From: Streptomyces sp. NBC_01296
GTDB lineage: Bacteria > Actinomycetota > Actinomycetes > Streptomycetales > Streptomycetaceae
Length of the DNA stretch: 64,000 bases
Direction of reading: 5' to 3'
Assembly (NCBI RefSeq): GCF_035984415.1
Contig: NZ_CP130720.1
Location: forward strand, 3,782,001 to 3,846,000
The notes under the pieces were generated by a model, which was not told the origin of the DNA, did not search any database, and saw only the letters and a list, made by a program, of their open reading frames with translations. Positions within the stretch are counted from its first letter, which is position 1. Each line of letters starts with the position of its first letter. The position numbers and the translations under genes are program-made. Of the stretch, positions 9,682 to 18,520 are shown one piece after another.

Positions 9682-9904
9682 GAAGTGGCCTTCGGCCTCT
9701 CTCGCCGGGGTTTCCTGTATGCGCCATCCCTCTCCCCACTCAGTGGCGGGACGGGTGCGGTGCGGGGACCTACGGCGTAGTAAGTCGTTATGGACGGCGG
9801 ACGCCCAACCCCACAAGCCTACGGCATGCGGAGGAGGGCACCCACCGACCAGATGCTTACCGAGAGTCTCTGGTACTTCCCAAGTCCTTGCGGACGGAAG
9901 GGAA

Positions 9905-10090
9905 TTACCAGGAGCTCTTGGTCACGCCCGGCAGCTCGCCACGGTGAGCCATCTCACGAAGGCAGACGCGGCACAGGCCGAACTTGCGGTACACGGAGTG
10001 GGGACGACCGCAGCGCTGGCAGCGGGTGTACGCACGCACACCGAACTTGGGCTTGCGGGCAGCCTTCGCGATGAGAGCCTTCTTCGCCAT
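9905..10090 (-). CDS. rpsZ: 30S ribosomal protein S14, type Z (zinc)
   Basis: A 61-residue S14, [20 protein letters not shown], with zinc ligands in [20 protein letters not shown], so it is the short C+ form. It sits between rplE and rpsH, the normal S14 position. Many actinomycetes also carry a zinc-free S14 paralogue elsewhere, used under zinc starvation. The 223-nt gap to rpsH is unusually long for this cluster and holds two direct GCCGTAGG copies. Confidence 0.97.
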   Translation of the reverse strand: MAKKALIAKAARKPKFGVRAYTRCQRCGRPHSVYRKFGLCRVCLREMAHRGELPGVTKSSW

Positions 10091-10095
10091 CTCGC

Positions 10096-10647
10096 TTACG
10101 CCTCCTTGAAGGGGAAGCCGAGGTGACGAAGGAGCGCGCGGCCCTCAGCGTCGTTGGTCGCCGTGGTGACCACGGTGATGTCCATACCCCGGGTACGGTC
10201 GATCTTGTCCTGGTCGATCTCGTGGAACATGACCTGCTCCGTGAGACCGAAGGTGTAGTTGCCACGGCCGTCGAACTGCTTCGGCGACAGACCACGGAAG
10301 TCACGGATACGCGGCAGCGCGAGCGACAGCGTACGGTCCAGGAACTCCCACATGCGGTCACCACGGAGGGTGACGTGGCAGCCGATCGGCTGACCCTCAC
10401 GCAGCTTGAACTGCGCGATGGACTTGCGGGCCTTCGTGACGGCCGGCTTCTGACCGGTGATCGTCGTCAGGTCGCGGATGGCGCCGTCGATCAGCTTGGA
10501 GTCGCGGGCGGCGTCGCCCACACCCATGTTGACCACGATCTTCACGAGGCCGGGGATCTGCATGACGTTCTCGTACGAGAACTCTTCACGCAGCTTGCCC
10601 GCGATGTCCTCGCGGTACTTCGTCTTGAGACGCGGAGTGGTAGCCAT
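10096..10647 (-). CDS. rplE: 50S ribosomal protein L5
   Basis: L5 binds 5S rRNA and contacts the P-site tRNA and S13. The 183-residue product contains the family segments [20 protein letters not shown] and [20 protein letters not shown], and [17 protein letters not shown]. The ATG overlaps the rplX stop by one base. It ends FPFKEA, as other actinobacterial L5 do. Confidence 0.98.
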   Translation of the reverse strand: MATTPRLKTKYREDIAGKLREEFSYENVMQIPGLVKIVVNMGVGDAARDSKLIDGAIRDLTTITGQKPAVTKARKSIAQFKLREGQPIGCHVTLRGDRMWEFLDRTLSLALPRIRDFRGLSPKQFDGRGNYTFGLTEQVMFHEIDQDKIDRTRGMDITVVTTATNDAEGRALLRHLGFPFKEA

Positions 10648-10970
10648 CAGATGTCCTCACCCGTCCGCTTGGCAACGCGGATCTTGTTGCCCTCGTCATC
10701 GAAGCGGAAACCGACGCGGGTAACGACCTTCTGGCCGTCCTTCTCCACAACCAGCTGAACGTTGCTGACGTGGATCGGCGCCTCGGTGATCACGATGCCA
10801 CCGGTCTGCGAGCCACCAGCGGTCTGGCCGGCCTTGGTGTGCTTCTTGACCCGGTTGACACCCTCGACGAGGACACGGTTCTCAGTAGGGATGGCCTGAA
10901 TGACCTTGCCCTGCTTGCCCTTGTCCTTACCGGTGATGACCTGAACCAGGTCGCCCTTCTTGATCTTCAT
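10647..10970 (-). CDS. rplX: 50S ribosomal protein L24
   Basis: L24 is an assembly initiator near the exit tunnel. The 107-residue product starts [20 protein letters not shown], a KOW motif, and includes [10 protein letters not shown]. It lies 2 nt after rplN and overlaps rplE by one base. Confidence 0.97.
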   Translation of the reverse strand: MKIKKGDLVQVITGKDKGKQGKVIQAIPTENRVLVEGVNRVKKHTKAGQTAGGSQTGGIVITEAPIHVSNVQLVVEKDGQKVVTRVGFRFDDEGNKIRVAKRTGEDI

Positions 10971-10972
10971 GC

Positions 10973-11341
10973 TTACAGCACCTCCGGCGCGAGCGAGATG
11001 ATCTTCATGAACTTCTTCTCGCGCAGCTCACGGCCCACGGGGCCGAAGATACGGGTGCCACGAGGGTCGCCGTCGTTCTTGAGAATGACAGCGGCGTTCT
11101 CGTCGAAGCGGATGTACGAGCCGTCCTGGCGGCGGCGCTCCTTGACGGTGCGAACGATGACCGCCTTGACGACGTCACCCTTCTTCACGTTGCCACCGGG
11201 GATCGCGTCCTTGACGGTGGCGACGATGACGTCACCGATGCCCGCGTAGCGGCGACCGGAACCACCGAGAACACGGATGCAAAGGATTTCCTTGGCACCA
11301 GTGTTGTCGGCGATACGCAGTCGCGACTCCTGCTGGATCAC
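10973..11341 (-). CDS. rplN: 50S ribosomal protein L14
   Basis: L14 sits at the subunit interface. The 122-residue product starts [20 protein letters not shown] and ends [10 protein letters not shown], the standard length and ends. In E. coli this is the first gene of the spc operon. Here a 101-nt gap with two stem-loops separates it from rpsQ, in keeping with a boundary. Confidence 0.98.
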   Translation of the reverse strand: MIQQESRLRIADNTGAKEILCIRVLGGSGRRYAGIGDVIVATVKDAIPGGNVKKGDVVKAVIVRTVKERRRQDGSYIRFDENAAVILKNDGDPRGTRIFGPVGRELREKKFMKIISLAPEVL

Positions 11342-11370
11342 GTGTATCTCCTGATTTGTCTGCCGGTTCC

Positions 11371-11440
11371 CGGCGAGGGGTCCGTCACCGGAACCCCTCG
11401 CCGAGCCTGGCGGAACTGACCTGAGGGAAACCCCTCAGGT
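11371..11440 (-). terminator. Tandem stem-loops at the S10/spc boundary
   Basis: Two perfect hairpins lie between rpsQ and rplN. The first, ACCTGAGGG (11419-11427) with CCCTCAGGT (11432-11440), begins 3 nt after the rpsQ stop. The second is CGGCGAGGGG (11371-11380) with CCCCTCGCCG (11394-11403). They may partially terminate the S10-type transcript or protect 3' ends. Confidence 0.7.
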
Positions 11441-11442
11441 GA

Positions 11443-11724
11443 TTACTTGGCCTTCTCGAGGATCTCGACGATGCGCCAGCGCTTGCTCGCCGACAGCGGA
11501 CGCGTCTCCATGATGAGGACGCGGTCGCCGACGCCGGCAGCGTTCTGCTCGTCGTGAGCCTTGAGCTTGTTCGTACGGCGGATGACCTTGCCGTACAGCG
11601 CGTGCTTCACACGGTCCTCGACGGCGACGACGACGGTCTTGTCCATCTTGTCGCTGACGACGAGACCCTCACGGGTCTTGCGGAAGCCGCGCTCGTTCGT
11701 CTCAGTCACGTTCTTCTCGCTCAT
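11443..11724 (-). CDS. rpsQ: 30S ribosomal protein S17
   Basis: S17 is a primary 16S rRNA-binding OB-fold protein. The 93-residue product has the core [20 protein letters not shown] and [20 protein letters not shown]. The N-terminus [13 protein letters not shown] is an actinobacterial extension. It overlaps the rpmC stop by one base. Confidence 0.97.
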   Translation of the reverse strand: MSEKNVTETNERGFRKTREGLVVSDKMDKTVVVAVEDRVKHALYGKVIRRTNKLKAHDEQNAAGVGDRVLIMETRPLSASKRWRIVEILEKAK

Positions 11725-11948
11725 CAGGCGCTCTCCACCGTCTCGATACCGAGCTCACGCTCGTGCATCAGGGTGTAGATGCGAGCGATGTCCTTACGGA
11801 CGGACTTGAGCCGGCCGTTGTTCTCCAGCTGACCCGTGGCCGCCTGGAAGCGGAGCTTGAACAGCTCCTCCTTGGCCTCGCGCAGCTTGCCAACGAGCTC
11901 CTCGTTGCCGAGCTCACGCAGCTCGGACGCCTTGGTTCCCGTCGCCAT
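11724..11948 (-). CDS. rpmC: 50S ribosomal protein L29
   Basis: L29 lies at the tunnel exit and contacts trigger factor and SRP. The 74-residue protein begins [20 protein letters not shown] and has the L29 core [18 protein letters not shown]. The ATG at 11948 overlaps the rplP stop by one base; a GTG codon immediately before it (11951) is a less likely start. It also overlaps rpsQ by one base. Confidence 0.96.
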   Translation of the reverse strand: MATGTKASELRELGNEELVGKLREAKEELFKLRFQAATGQLENNGRLKSVRKDIARIYTLMHERELGIETVESA

Positions 11949-12367
11949 CACGACTCACCTGCCTCGCGCCGAACAATCCGGCACTTCATCGGAAGCTTGT
12001 GAGCAGCGCGGGTGAGCGCCTCACGAGCAATCTTCTCGTTCGGGTAGGACAGCTCGAACATGACCCGGCCCGGGTGCACGTTGGCGATCCACCACTCGGG
12101 AGAACCCTTACCGGAACCCATGCGGGTCTCGGCAGGCTTCTTCGTGAGCGGACGGTCCGGGTAGATGTTGATCCAGACCTTGCCGCCACGCTTGATGTGG
12201 CGGGTCATCGCGATACGAGCCGCCTCGATCTGGCGGTTCGTCACGTACGCCGGGGTCAGCGCCTGGATGCCGTACTCACCGAACGAGACCTCAGTACCGC
12301 CCTTGGCCATACCGCTGCGCTTCGGGTGGTGCTGCTTGCGGTGCTTGACCCTACGAGGGATCAGCAT
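11948..12367 (-). CDS. rplP: 50S ribosomal protein L16
   Basis: L16 organises the A-site region of the 50S. The 139-residue product starts [20 protein letters not shown] and contains [20 protein letters not shown] and [16 protein letters not shown], family signatures. It follows rpsC by 5 nt. Confidence 0.98.
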   Translation of the reverse strand: MLIPRRVKHRKQHHPKRSGMAKGGTEVSFGEYGIQALTPAYVTNRQIEAARIAMTRHIKRGGKVWINIYPDRPLTKKPAETRMGSGKGSPEWWIANVHPGRVMFELSYPNEKIAREALTRAAHKLPMKCRIVRREAGES

Positions 12368-12372
12368 GTTGG

Positions 12373-13215
12373 TCAGGCCTCCGTTCCGGTGCTCTCGGCC
12401 GGAGCGGCGGCGGGAGCGTCGGCCTTGGGGGCCTCGGCACCAGCAGCCTGCTGCGGCTTGCGGCCACCACGGCCGCCGCGCTCGCCACCACGGCCACCAC
12501 GGCCGGCGGGACGGTCGCCAGCGCCTGCTGCACCACGGGCCGGGCGGTTACCCGCACGGGCCGCAGCGTTCTCGGCGCGAACCTCGGCGATGTTCTTGAC
12601 GTCGCCCTTGTAGATCCAGACCTTCACACCGATACGGCCGAAGGTGGTCTTGGCCTCGAAGAAGCCGTAGTCCACGTTCGCGCGCAGCGTGTGCAGCGGC
12701 ACACGACCCTCGCGGTAGAACTCGGAGCGGGACATCTCGGCGCCGCCGAGACGGCCGCCACACTGGATCTTGATGCCCTTGGCGCCGGCCTTCATCGTGC
12801 CCTGCATGCTCTTACGCATGGCGCGACGGAAGGAAACGCGGGAGGAGAGCTGCTCGGCAACGGCCTGGGCAACCAGCTGAGCGTCGAGCTCGGGGTTCTT
12901 GACCTCGAGGATGTTCAGCTGGACCTGCTTGCCCGTGAGCTTCTCGAGGTCACCGCGGATGCGGTCGGCCTCGGCGCCACGGCGGCCGATGACGATGCCC
13001 GGACGAGCGGTGTGGATGTCCACACGCACGCGGTCACGGGTGCGCTCGATCTCAACCTTCGAGATGCCGGCGCGCTCCATGCCGGACGTCATCATCCGAC
13101 GGATGGCGACGTCTTCCTTGACGTAGTCCTTGTACAGCTTGTCGGCGTACCAACGCGACTTGAAGTCGGTGGTGATGCCGAGCCGGAACCCGTGCGGGTT
13201 TACCTTCTGGCCCAT
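12373..13215 (-). CDS. rpsC: 30S ribosomal protein S3
   Basis: S3 forms part of the mRNA entry helicase. The 280-residue product starts [20 protein letters not shown], has the KH domain ([20 protein letters not shown]) at about 75-95, and the C-domain ending near [14 protein letters not shown]. The last 60 or so residues form a low-complexity tail of Gly/Arg, then Ala/Pro, that is longer than the E. coli form but usual in Streptomyces. It overlaps rplV by one base. Confidence 0.98.
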   Translation of the reverse strand: MGQKVNPHGFRLGITTDFKSRWYADKLYKDYVKEDVAIRRMMTSGMERAGISKVEIERTRDRVRVDIHTARPGIVIGRRGAEADRIRGDLEKLTGKQVQLNILEVKNPELDAQLVAQAVAEQLSSRVSFRRAMRKSMQGTMKAGAKGIKIQCGGRLGGAEMSRSEFYREGRVPLHTLRANVDYGFFEAKTTFGRIGVKVWIYKGDVKNIAEVRAENAAARAGNRPARGAAGAGDRPAGRGGRGGERGGRGGRKPQQAAGAEAPKADAPAAAPAESTGTEA

Positions 13216-13562
13216 TACCGGGAACCTTCCTTGCTGCTGACGACCACGGTGATGTGGCTGGTCCGCTTGCGGATCCGGTAGGCACGGCCCTGCGCACGCG
13301 GACGGAACCGCTTCAGGGTCGGGCCCTCGTCCACGAACGCCTCGCTGATGACCAGCGTGGAGGCGTCCGGGTGGTTGTAGTTGTGTGCGGCGTTGGCAAT
13401 GGCGCTGTCCAGCACCTTGCCGACCGGCACGCTCGCGGCCTGCGGGGCGAAACGCAGGACCGCCTGAGCCTCCGTGGCATCCATGCCACGGATAAGGTCC
13501 ACCACTCGGCGGGCCTTCATGGGCGTGACGCGGATGTACCGCGCCTGGGCCCTGGCTTCCAT
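13215..13562 (-). CDS. rplV: 50S ribosomal protein L22
   Basis: L22 lines the peptide exit tunnel. The 115-residue product starts [20 protein letters not shown] and ends with [16 protein letters not shown]. The ATG at 13562 is preferred over an in-frame start 36 nt upstream, because homologues begin here and GAAGGGACAACC sits just before it. The TGA overlaps the rpsC ATG by one base. Confidence 0.97.
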   Translation of the reverse strand: MEARAQARYIRVTPMKARRVVDLIRGMDATEAQAVLRFAPQAASVPVGKVLDSAIANAAHNYNHPDASTLVISEAFVDEGPTLKRFRPRAQGRAYRIRKRTSHITVVVSSKEGSR

Positions 13563-13605
13563 GGTTGTCCCTTCGGTGTAAGTCATAGTCGTAACCACCC
13601 CGCCT

Positions 13606-13887
13606 TTAGCGGCGCTTCGACTTCCGGTCGTCCTTGACGTGGCCGCGGAAGGTGCGAGTCGGCGAGAACTCGCCGAGCTTGTGGCCGACCATCGACTCGG
13701 TGACGAACACCGGGACGTGGGTCTTGCCGTTGTGCACCGCGATGGTGTGACCCAGCATGCTGGGGATGATCATCGAGCGACGGGACCAGGTCTTGATGAC
13801 GTTCTTGGTGCCGGCTTCGTTCTGGACGTCCACCTTCTTTACGAGGTGGTCGTCGACGAAGGGCCCCTTCTTGAGACTGCGCGGCAT
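13606..13887 (-). CDS. rpsS: 30S ribosomal protein S19
   Basis: S19 forms a complex with S13 in the 30S head. The 93-residue product starts [20 protein letters not shown] and includes [20 protein letters not shown] and the C-terminal [20 protein letters not shown]. Standard length, between rplB and rplV. Confidence 0.98.
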   Translation of the reverse strand: MPRSLKKGPFVDDHLVKKVDVQNEAGTKNVIKTWSRRSMIIPSMLGHTIAVHNGKTHVPVFVTESMVGHKLGEFSPTRTFRGHVKDDRKSKRR

Positions 13888-13899
13888 CTAAACCCGCTC

Positions 13900-14736
13900 C
13901 TAGCGCTTCTTGTTCGTCTTGCGGCGGCGGACGATGTACTTGCTCGAAGCCTTCTTCGGCGAGCGAGTACGACCCTCCTTCTGACCCCACGGGGAGACCG
14001 GGTGGCGACCACCACTGGTCTTGCCCTCACCACCACCGTGCGGGTGGTCAACCGGGTTCATCGCGACACCGCGGACGGACGGGCGAACGCCCTTCCAGCG
14101 CATGCGGCCGGCCTTGCCCCAGTTGATGTTCGACTGCTCGGCGTTGCCGACCTCGCCGACCGTGGCGCGGCAGCGCGCGTCGACGAGACGGATCTCGCCG
14201 GACGGCATGCGGAGGTGGGCCATCGTGCCCTCCTTCGCCAGCAGCTGCACGGAGGCACCGGCCGAACGCGCGAACTTGGCGCCGCCACCGGGACGGAGCT
14301 CGATCGCGTGGATCGTGGTACCGACCGGGATGTTGCGAAGCGCCAGGTTGTTACCGGGCTTGATGTCGGCCGTGGGGCCGTTCTCAATCCGGTCGCCCTG
14401 CTTCAGAGCCTTCGGCGCGATGATGTAGCGCTTCTCGCCGTCCGCGTAGTGCAGGAGCGCGATGCGCGCAGTGCGGTTGGGGTCGTACTCGATGTGCGCG
14501 ACCTTGGCCGGCACGCCGTCCTTGTCGTGACGACGGAAGTCGATCACGCGGTAGGCGCGCTTGTGTCCACCACCCTGGTGGCGAACGGTGATCCGACCGG
14601 TGTTGTTACGGCCGCCCTTGCTGTGCAGCGGGCGAACCAGCGACTTCTCCGGCGTGGACCGCGTGATCTCGACAAAGTCGGCGACGCTGGAGCCACGACG
14701 GCCCGGGGTCGTCGGCTTGTACTTGCGGATACCCAT
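13900..14736 (-). CDS. rplB: 50S ribosomal protein L2
   Basis: L2 is required for subunit association and peptidyl transfer. The 278-residue product starts [20 protein letters not shown]. It contains the signature [18 protein letters not shown] in the form [20 protein letters not shown], including the His essential for activity, and ends [15 protein letters not shown]. It lies 12 nt before rpsS. Confidence 0.98.
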   Translation of the reverse strand: MGIRKYKPTTPGRRGSSVADFVEITRSTPEKSLVRPLHSKGGRNNTGRITVRHQGGGHKRAYRVIDFRRHDKDGVPAKVAHIEYDPNRTARIALLHYADGEKRYIIAPKALKQGDRIENGPTADIKPGNNLALRNIPVGTTIHAIELRPGGGAKFARSAGASVQLLAKEGTMAHLRMPSGEIRLVDARCRATVGEVGNAEQSNINWGKAGRMRWKGVRPSVRGVAMNPVDHPHGGGEGKTSGGRHPVSPWGQKEGRTRSPKKASSKYIVRRRKTNKKR

Positions 14737-14775
14737 TTCTCAGTCCTCGTCCGATTCCGGACGACTAGACCTCCG

Positions 14776-15099
14776 TTAGGAGGCCTGGCCGCCGAAGATG
14801 TCGATTCGGTCGCCCTCAGCGAGGGTCACGATGGCGCGCTTGGTGTCAGCGCGCTTGCCAAAACCGGTCTTGGTGCGCTTGCGCTTACCCTGACGGTTGA
14901 TCGTGTTGACCCCGGTGACCTTGACCCCGAAGACCGCCTCGACGGCCTGCTTGATCTGAGTCTTGTTGGAGCCGGGCGCGACGATGAACGTGTACTTGTT
15001 CTCGTCCAGCAGCGCGTAGCTCTTCTCCGAGACAACCGGCTTGATCAGCAGGTCGCGCGGGTCAGTGAAGGTCTTGCTGGTAACGGTCGCCTCAGACAT
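14776..15099 (-). CDS. rplW: 50S ribosomal protein L23
   Basis: L23 is the docking site at the tunnel exit for trigger factor and SRP. The 107-residue product contains [20 protein letters not shown] and the basic loop [20 protein letters not shown]. The start overlaps the rplD stop by one base. Confidence 0.97.
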   Translation of the reverse strand: MSEATVTSKTFTDPRDLLIKPVVSEKSYALLDENKYTFIVAPGSNKTQIKQAVEAVFGVKVTGVNTINRQGKRKRTKTGFGKRADTKRAIVTLAEGDRIDIFGGQAS

Positions 15100-15749
15100 C
15101 AGGCGTCGCTCCCTTCGGTCTCATCGGCCTTGGGGCCAGACACGAAGGACTCGAAAGCGGCCTGAGTGAAGACCACGTCGTCAGAGACGATCACGTCGTA
15201 CGTGTTCAGCTGGCCCGGCTCCAGGATGTGAACCTGGGGCAGGTTGCGGGCGGACAGCCACGCGGCCTCGTCGGCGCGCTCGACGACCAGGAGCAGGTTC
15301 TTGCGCTCCGAGATCTTGCCGAACAGCGTCTTGGCGGCCTTCGTGGAGACGGCACCCTCGACCACGCCGGTGACGACGTGGATGCGGGAGTGACGCGCAC
15401 GGTCCGAGAGGGCACCGCGGAGGGCGGCGGCCTTCATCTTCTTCGGGGTCCGCTGGGAGTAGTCACGCGGCTGCGGGCCGTGGACAACGCCACCGCCGAC
15501 GAACTGCGGGGCTCGGGTCGAACCCTGACGCGCGCGGCCGGTGCCCTTCTGGCGGTACGGCTTGCGGCCACCACCACGGACTTCGCCACGACGCTTGGTC
15601 TTGTGCGTGCCCTGACGGGCAGCAGCCAGCTGGGCGACAACGACCTGGTGGATCAGCGGAACGCTGGTCTTCGCGTCGAAGATCTCCGCGGGGAGCTCGA
15701 CGGTACCGGCCTTGTCGCCTGCCGGCGAAAGGATGTCAATGGTGCTCAT
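15099..15749 (-). CDS. rplD: 50S ribosomal protein L4
   Basis: L4 reaches into the exit tunnel; in E. coli it represses the S10 operon. The 216-residue product begins [20 protein letters not shown], with the loop [20 protein letters not shown] facing the tunnel and [20 protein letters not shown]. The ATG at 15749 is chosen because homologues start here; it is 4 nt after the rplC stop. Confidence 0.97.
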   Translation of the reverse strand: MSTIDILSPAGDKAGTVELPAEIFDAKTSVPLIHQVVVAQLAAARQGTHKTKRRGEVRGGGRKPYRQKGTGRARQGSTRAPQFVGGGVVHGPQPRDYSQRTPKKMKAAALRGALSDRARHSRIHVVTGVVEGAVSTKAAKTLFGKISERKNLLLVVERADEAAWLSARNLPQVHILEPGQLNTYDVIVSDDVVFTQAAFESFVSGPKADETEGSDA

Positions 15750-15753
15750 TACC

Positions 15754-16398
15754 TCAAGCCCCCTTGGCCGCGGTACGGACCAGGACGAGGCCGCCGTTCG
15801 GACCGGGGACTGCGCCCTTGATGAGGAGCAGACCCTTCTCCGCGTCAACCGCGTGGATGGTCAGGTTCTGGGTGGTGACGCGCTCGTTGCCCATACGACC
15901 AGCCATGCGCATGCCCTTGAAGACACGCCCAGGGGTGGCGCAGCCACCGATCGAACCGGGGGAGCGGTGCTTGCGCTGCACACCGTGACCGGCGCCGAGG
16001 CCCCGGAAGTTGTGCCGCTTCATGACACCGGCGAAGCCCTTGCCCTTGCTGTTGCCCGTGACGTCAACCTTGACGCCGGACTCGAACACCTGGGCGGTGA
16101 TCTCCTGGCCGAGCGTGTACTCGCTGGCGTCGGAGGTGCGGAGCTCCACCAGGTGGCGGCGCGGGGTCACGTCGGCCTTGGCGAAGTGGCCCTTGAGGGG
16201 CTTGTTCACCTTGCGCGGGTCGATCTCGCCGAAGGCGATCTGGACCGACTCGTAGCCGTCGATGTCGTTCGTACGGACCTGGGTAACGACGCAGGGCCCG
16301 GCCTTGACAACGGTCACCGGGACGACACGGTTGTTCTCGTCCCAGACCTGGGTCATGCCGAGCTTCTCGCCCAGGACGCCCTTGATCTGCTTTGCCAT
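15754..16398 (-). CDS. rplC: 50S ribosomal protein L3
   Basis: L3 is an assembly-initiating protein reaching the peptidyl-transferase centre. The 214-residue product starts [20 protein letters not shown] and contains [19 protein letters not shown] and the signature [20 protein letters not shown]. It is the second gene of the S10 operon, 14 nt after rpsJ. Confidence 0.98.
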   Translation of the reverse strand: MAKQIKGVLGEKLGMTQVWDENNRVVPVTVVKAGPCVVTQVRTNDIDGYESVQIAFGEIDPRKVNKPLKGHFAKADVTPRRHLVELRTSDASEYTLGQEITAQVFESGVKVDVTGNSKGKGFAGVMKRHNFRGLGAGHGVQRKHRSPGSIGGCATPGRVFKGMRMAGRMGNERVTTQNLTIHAVDAEKGLLLIKGAVPGPNGGLVLVRTAAKGA

Positions 16399-16412
16399 CT
16401 TCTCGACGCCTC

Positions 16413-16721
16413 TCAGAGCTTGATCTCGATGTCAACGCCGGCCGGAAGGTCCAGGCGCATCAGCGAGTCAACGGTCTTGGGCGTCGGGTCGAGGATGTCG
16501 ATCAGGCGCTTGTGCGTGCGCATCTCGAAGTGCTCGCGCGAGTCCTTGTACTTGTGCGGCGACTTGATGACGCAGTACACGTTCTTCTCAGTGGGCAGCG
16601 GCACCGGGCCTGCGACCGACGCACCAGTGCGGGTCACCGTCTCGACGATCTTCTTCGCCGAGGAGTCGATGACCTCGTGGTCGTAGGCCTTGAGCCGGAT
16701 GCGGATCTTCTGTCCCGCCAT
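16413..16721 (-). CDS. rpsJ: 30S ribosomal protein S10
   Basis: S10 is a 30S head protein and a partner of NusB in antitermination (NusE). The 102-residue product starts [20 protein letters not shown] and ends [13 protein letters not shown], the full family length. The ATG at 16721 has GGAGTAGCC before it. It is the first gene of the S10-spc-alpha cluster. Its leader carries a 25-nt element shared with the rpsL leader (16797-16821). Confidence 0.98.
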   Translation of the reverse strand: MAGQKIRIRLKAYDHEVIDSSAKKIVETVTRTGASVAGPVPLPTEKNVYCVIKSPHKYKDSREHFEMRTHKRLIDILDPTPKTVDSLMRLDLPAGVDIEIKL

Positions 16722-16796
16722 GGCTACTCCGTAGTCCTGTCTGTTGTGGAAACGCTCTGGCTCTCGGTCGGCTGTGGATCTCTCCACCGCTTCTCT

Positions 16797-16821
16797 CCGA
16801 CCCACGCGGTCGGGCGTGTCG
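16797..16821 (-). promoter_or_regulatory. Leader element shared with rpsL (copy 1)
   Basis: On the minus strand this 25-nt block reads CGACACGC, then CCGACCGCGTGGGTCGG. The CCGACC and GGTCGG arms form a 6-bp stem with a GCGTG loop. The same block, with one base changed (G to A in CGACACRC), lies in the rpsL leader at 33353-33377. It sits 75 nt upstream of the rpsJ start. A conserved RNA or DNA control site is inferred; the function is unknown. Confidence 0.65.
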
Positions 16822-17166
16822 CACTCCCTCCACAGAAAATTCCCATACGGAAATTCCCTCGTCCAAGGGGGTGCGGTCCCAGGACCGCGCTTCGGGGGAG
16901 AAACACCCACCGAGTGCCTGGCCGATACCGTGCTGACGCTTCCCAGAAGATTCCCGTACGTCCGCCCCATTGCTGCCCCGAGAGGCAGGTAAAGGCGACG
17001 AGTACTGTGGGACTCGCTTCCGGTCCTCCCGGCGGGAGGCGCGCAGCATCGGCACTCAGCCGAGCAACTTGATTAGTCTGCCATACAAGACACGTACTGC
17101 GCCAATCGGGCCGAAGAGAATACCCCTCCACGGTGATCGGTCAAACTGCGCCGTGCAGTGGGGTTG

Positions 17167-17194
17167 CCCGGGCGCCCCTTGGGGTCCGCCCGGG
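17167..17194 (-). terminator. Terminator after the 376-aa membrane protein gene
   Basis: CCCGGGCGCCCC pairs with GGGG and CGCCCGGG on the other side, with a 2-nt TC bulge and TT loop. It lies 40-67 nt after the stop of the 17234-18364 gene and upstream of the rpsJ promoter region. Confidence 0.6.
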
Positions 17195-17233
17195 CCCGCC
17201 CACCGGCCTCGGAAACCTTTCCGCCGCCCTCGC

Positions 17234-18364
17234 TCAGGTACGCGAAACGGTGCCGCAGCCCTCCTGGCCGCCGGTATCCATGGTCTTGCTGCGGTCGTAC
17301 GGGTCCACGGGCGTCCCGGAGGGAGCGGGCCCGGTCGGCGTGTCCTCGTCGAAGACGGGGTGCAGGAATCCGTCGTAGACGTTGCAGGCGCTGTTGGCGA
17401 GGTCGACGTTGAACTTCTCGAGCCAGAGCTTGCCCGCGGTGGCCTGCCACTTGCCCGGGTCGGCGATCGAGAAGGTGATCTCGCGCCGCACGACGGTGCG
17501 TTCCACCTGCTCGGCGCCCGGCTTCGCCTTCACGAACGGGTGGACGAAGGTGTAGTCGGCCAGCACGTTGGCCTGACCGGCCTCCTTGCCGGGCTCCACC
17601 CACATCCGGCCGCGGACCTTGACCACGTCGCCCACGGGCTTCAGCTCGGCCGGCTTGACCCTGCTGAACAGGTGCAGCGGGTCGTGCTCCTTCGTCGGAG
17701 CCGTCAGCGACTCCTCCAGGCGGTCCATCTGCTCCTCGAGCTTCGGGTCGAGCAGCGCCAGCGCCGCCGCGGGCCGCTCCCCGCGCAGGGTCGCCGGGTC
17801 CAGGTTGGCCGCGACCAGGAACTGCTTGGCCTTCTCCAGCGCGTCGGCGACCTGCGCCTTGCTCATCCCGCCGACGGCCTCGGCCGCCGGGACCTCGATC
17901 CCGGCCGCCCCGTCGGCCCACTGCAGGGCCGGGGACCCCTTGAAGGGTTCCTTGAGGGTCGGCCGGTCCGGGTCGACGGCCGAGGGCGGGGCGCTGGGCC
18001 GGGCGGTCTCGGCGGGCAGCGGCCCACGGGCCTTGTCGTTCCGGTCGGCCTTGCCGGTGACCTTGTCGATGACCAGCTCCGGGCGGACGGCGATCAGCGC
18101 GAGGGCCGCGATGAACACGATCGCCCCGGCGGCCTTGAGCCTGCGCTTGCCCCTCTCCCGGCCTTCCCGCTCCTGCCAGGCCGGACCGGTGCGCCAGCCG
18201 GGCGGCTCGGCGGACTCGCCCTGCAGCCTCGCGGTGACCATGCGCGCCCGGGCGGACGGCTCCCGGGGGGCCCGGCCGGCGTCCGCCTGGGCCTGCTCCA
18301 TGAACCGGGCCCACTCCTCGTCGGAGAGCGCCGGTCCGTCGTTGTCGTTGTCGTTCTTTCCCAT
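17234..18364 (-). CDS. Hypothetical single-pass membrane protein
   Basis: I do not recognise a named family. The 376-residue product has an acidic start (MGKNDNDNDGPALSDEEWAR), a charged cytoplasmic segment to about residue 75, one membrane helix (AAGAIVFIAALALIAV, about 79-94), and a large presumed extracellular part. That part has a Pro-rich linker and a folded region to about residue 340 containing single Cys residues near the end (SACNVYDGF and EGCGTV), which could pair. The N-terminal pattern LSDEEWARFMEQA with PPGWRTGPAW recurs, from memory, in Streptomyces membrane proteins. It lies downstream of the amidase gene and may work at the cell surface. Confidence 0.8.
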   Translation of the reverse strand: MGKNDNDNDGPALSDEEWARFMEQAQADAGRAPREPSARARMVTARLQGESAEPPGWRTGPAWQEREGRERGKRRLKAAGAIVFIAALALIAVRPELVIDKVTGKADRNDKARGPLPAETARPSAPPSAVDPDRPTLKEPFKGSPALQWADGAAGIEVPAAEAVGGMSKAQVADALEKAKQFLVAANLDPATLRGERPAAALALLDPKLEEQMDRLEESLTAPTKEHDPLHLFSRVKPAELKPVGDVVKVRGRMWVEPGKEAGQANVLADYTFVHPFVKAKPGAEQVERTVVRREITFSIADPGKWQATAGKLWLEKFNVDLANSACNVYDGFLHPVFDEDTPTGPAPSGTPVDPYDRSKTMDTGGQEGCGTVSRT

Positions 18365-18384
18365 GTCCCACCCCTGGAATGTCC

Positions 18385-18415
18385 GGGGCCCCCAGGACCG
18401 GGTCCTGGGTGCCCC
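18385..18415 (-). terminator. Terminator after the amidase gene
   Basis: GGGGCCCCCAGGACC (18385-18399) pairs with GGTCCTGGGTGCCCC (18401-18415) with one mismatch. It begins 15 nt after the TAG at 18431-18433, the stop in the alternative frame of the amidase tail, which supports that position as the original gene end. Confidence 0.65.
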
Positions 18416-18430
18416 GCTGAAACGTTGCTG

Positions 18431-18520
18431 CTACGTGCCCACCGGGACGACGACCAGGTTGGGGATCGTCTGCCCGGGGGTGAAGTTCAGGTTCGAGGCA
18501 CTCGTACGCGCGAGGTCGCC
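18431..18520 (-). pseudogene. Out-of-frame remnant of the amidase C-terminus
   Basis: In the frame shifted from the amidase, this stretch reads RTSASNLNFTPGQTIPNLVV, then VPVGT and a TAG stop at 18431. The pattern SNLNFTxGQTxPNLVVVPVG belongs to a repeat found at the ends of many actinobacterial secreted proteins, where it normally continues through a KVSFYN and ADVxGYY segment. Here that continuation is missing. So the amidase gene seems to have lost its reading frame near 18500-18520 and its last segment. Confidence 0.6.

Larger units (their letters stand above)
16722..17233. other. Gap upstream of rpsJ: leader and presumed promoter
   Basis: No coding sequence was recognised in these 512 nt. 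The rpsJ-proximal part holds the shared leader element (16797-16821) and, on the minus strand, two GGGAATTT copies near 16841-16861. A terminator-like hairpin for the upstream gene lies at 17167-17194. A promoter for the S10 operon is expected between, but no box pair is clear enough to name. Confidence 0.6.

Noticed and set aside
9682-9904. A small gene or regulatory RNA between rpsZ and rpsH
   Set aside because: No open frame with a start and ribosome site, and only a weak pair of GCCGTAGG direct repeats; not enough to call.
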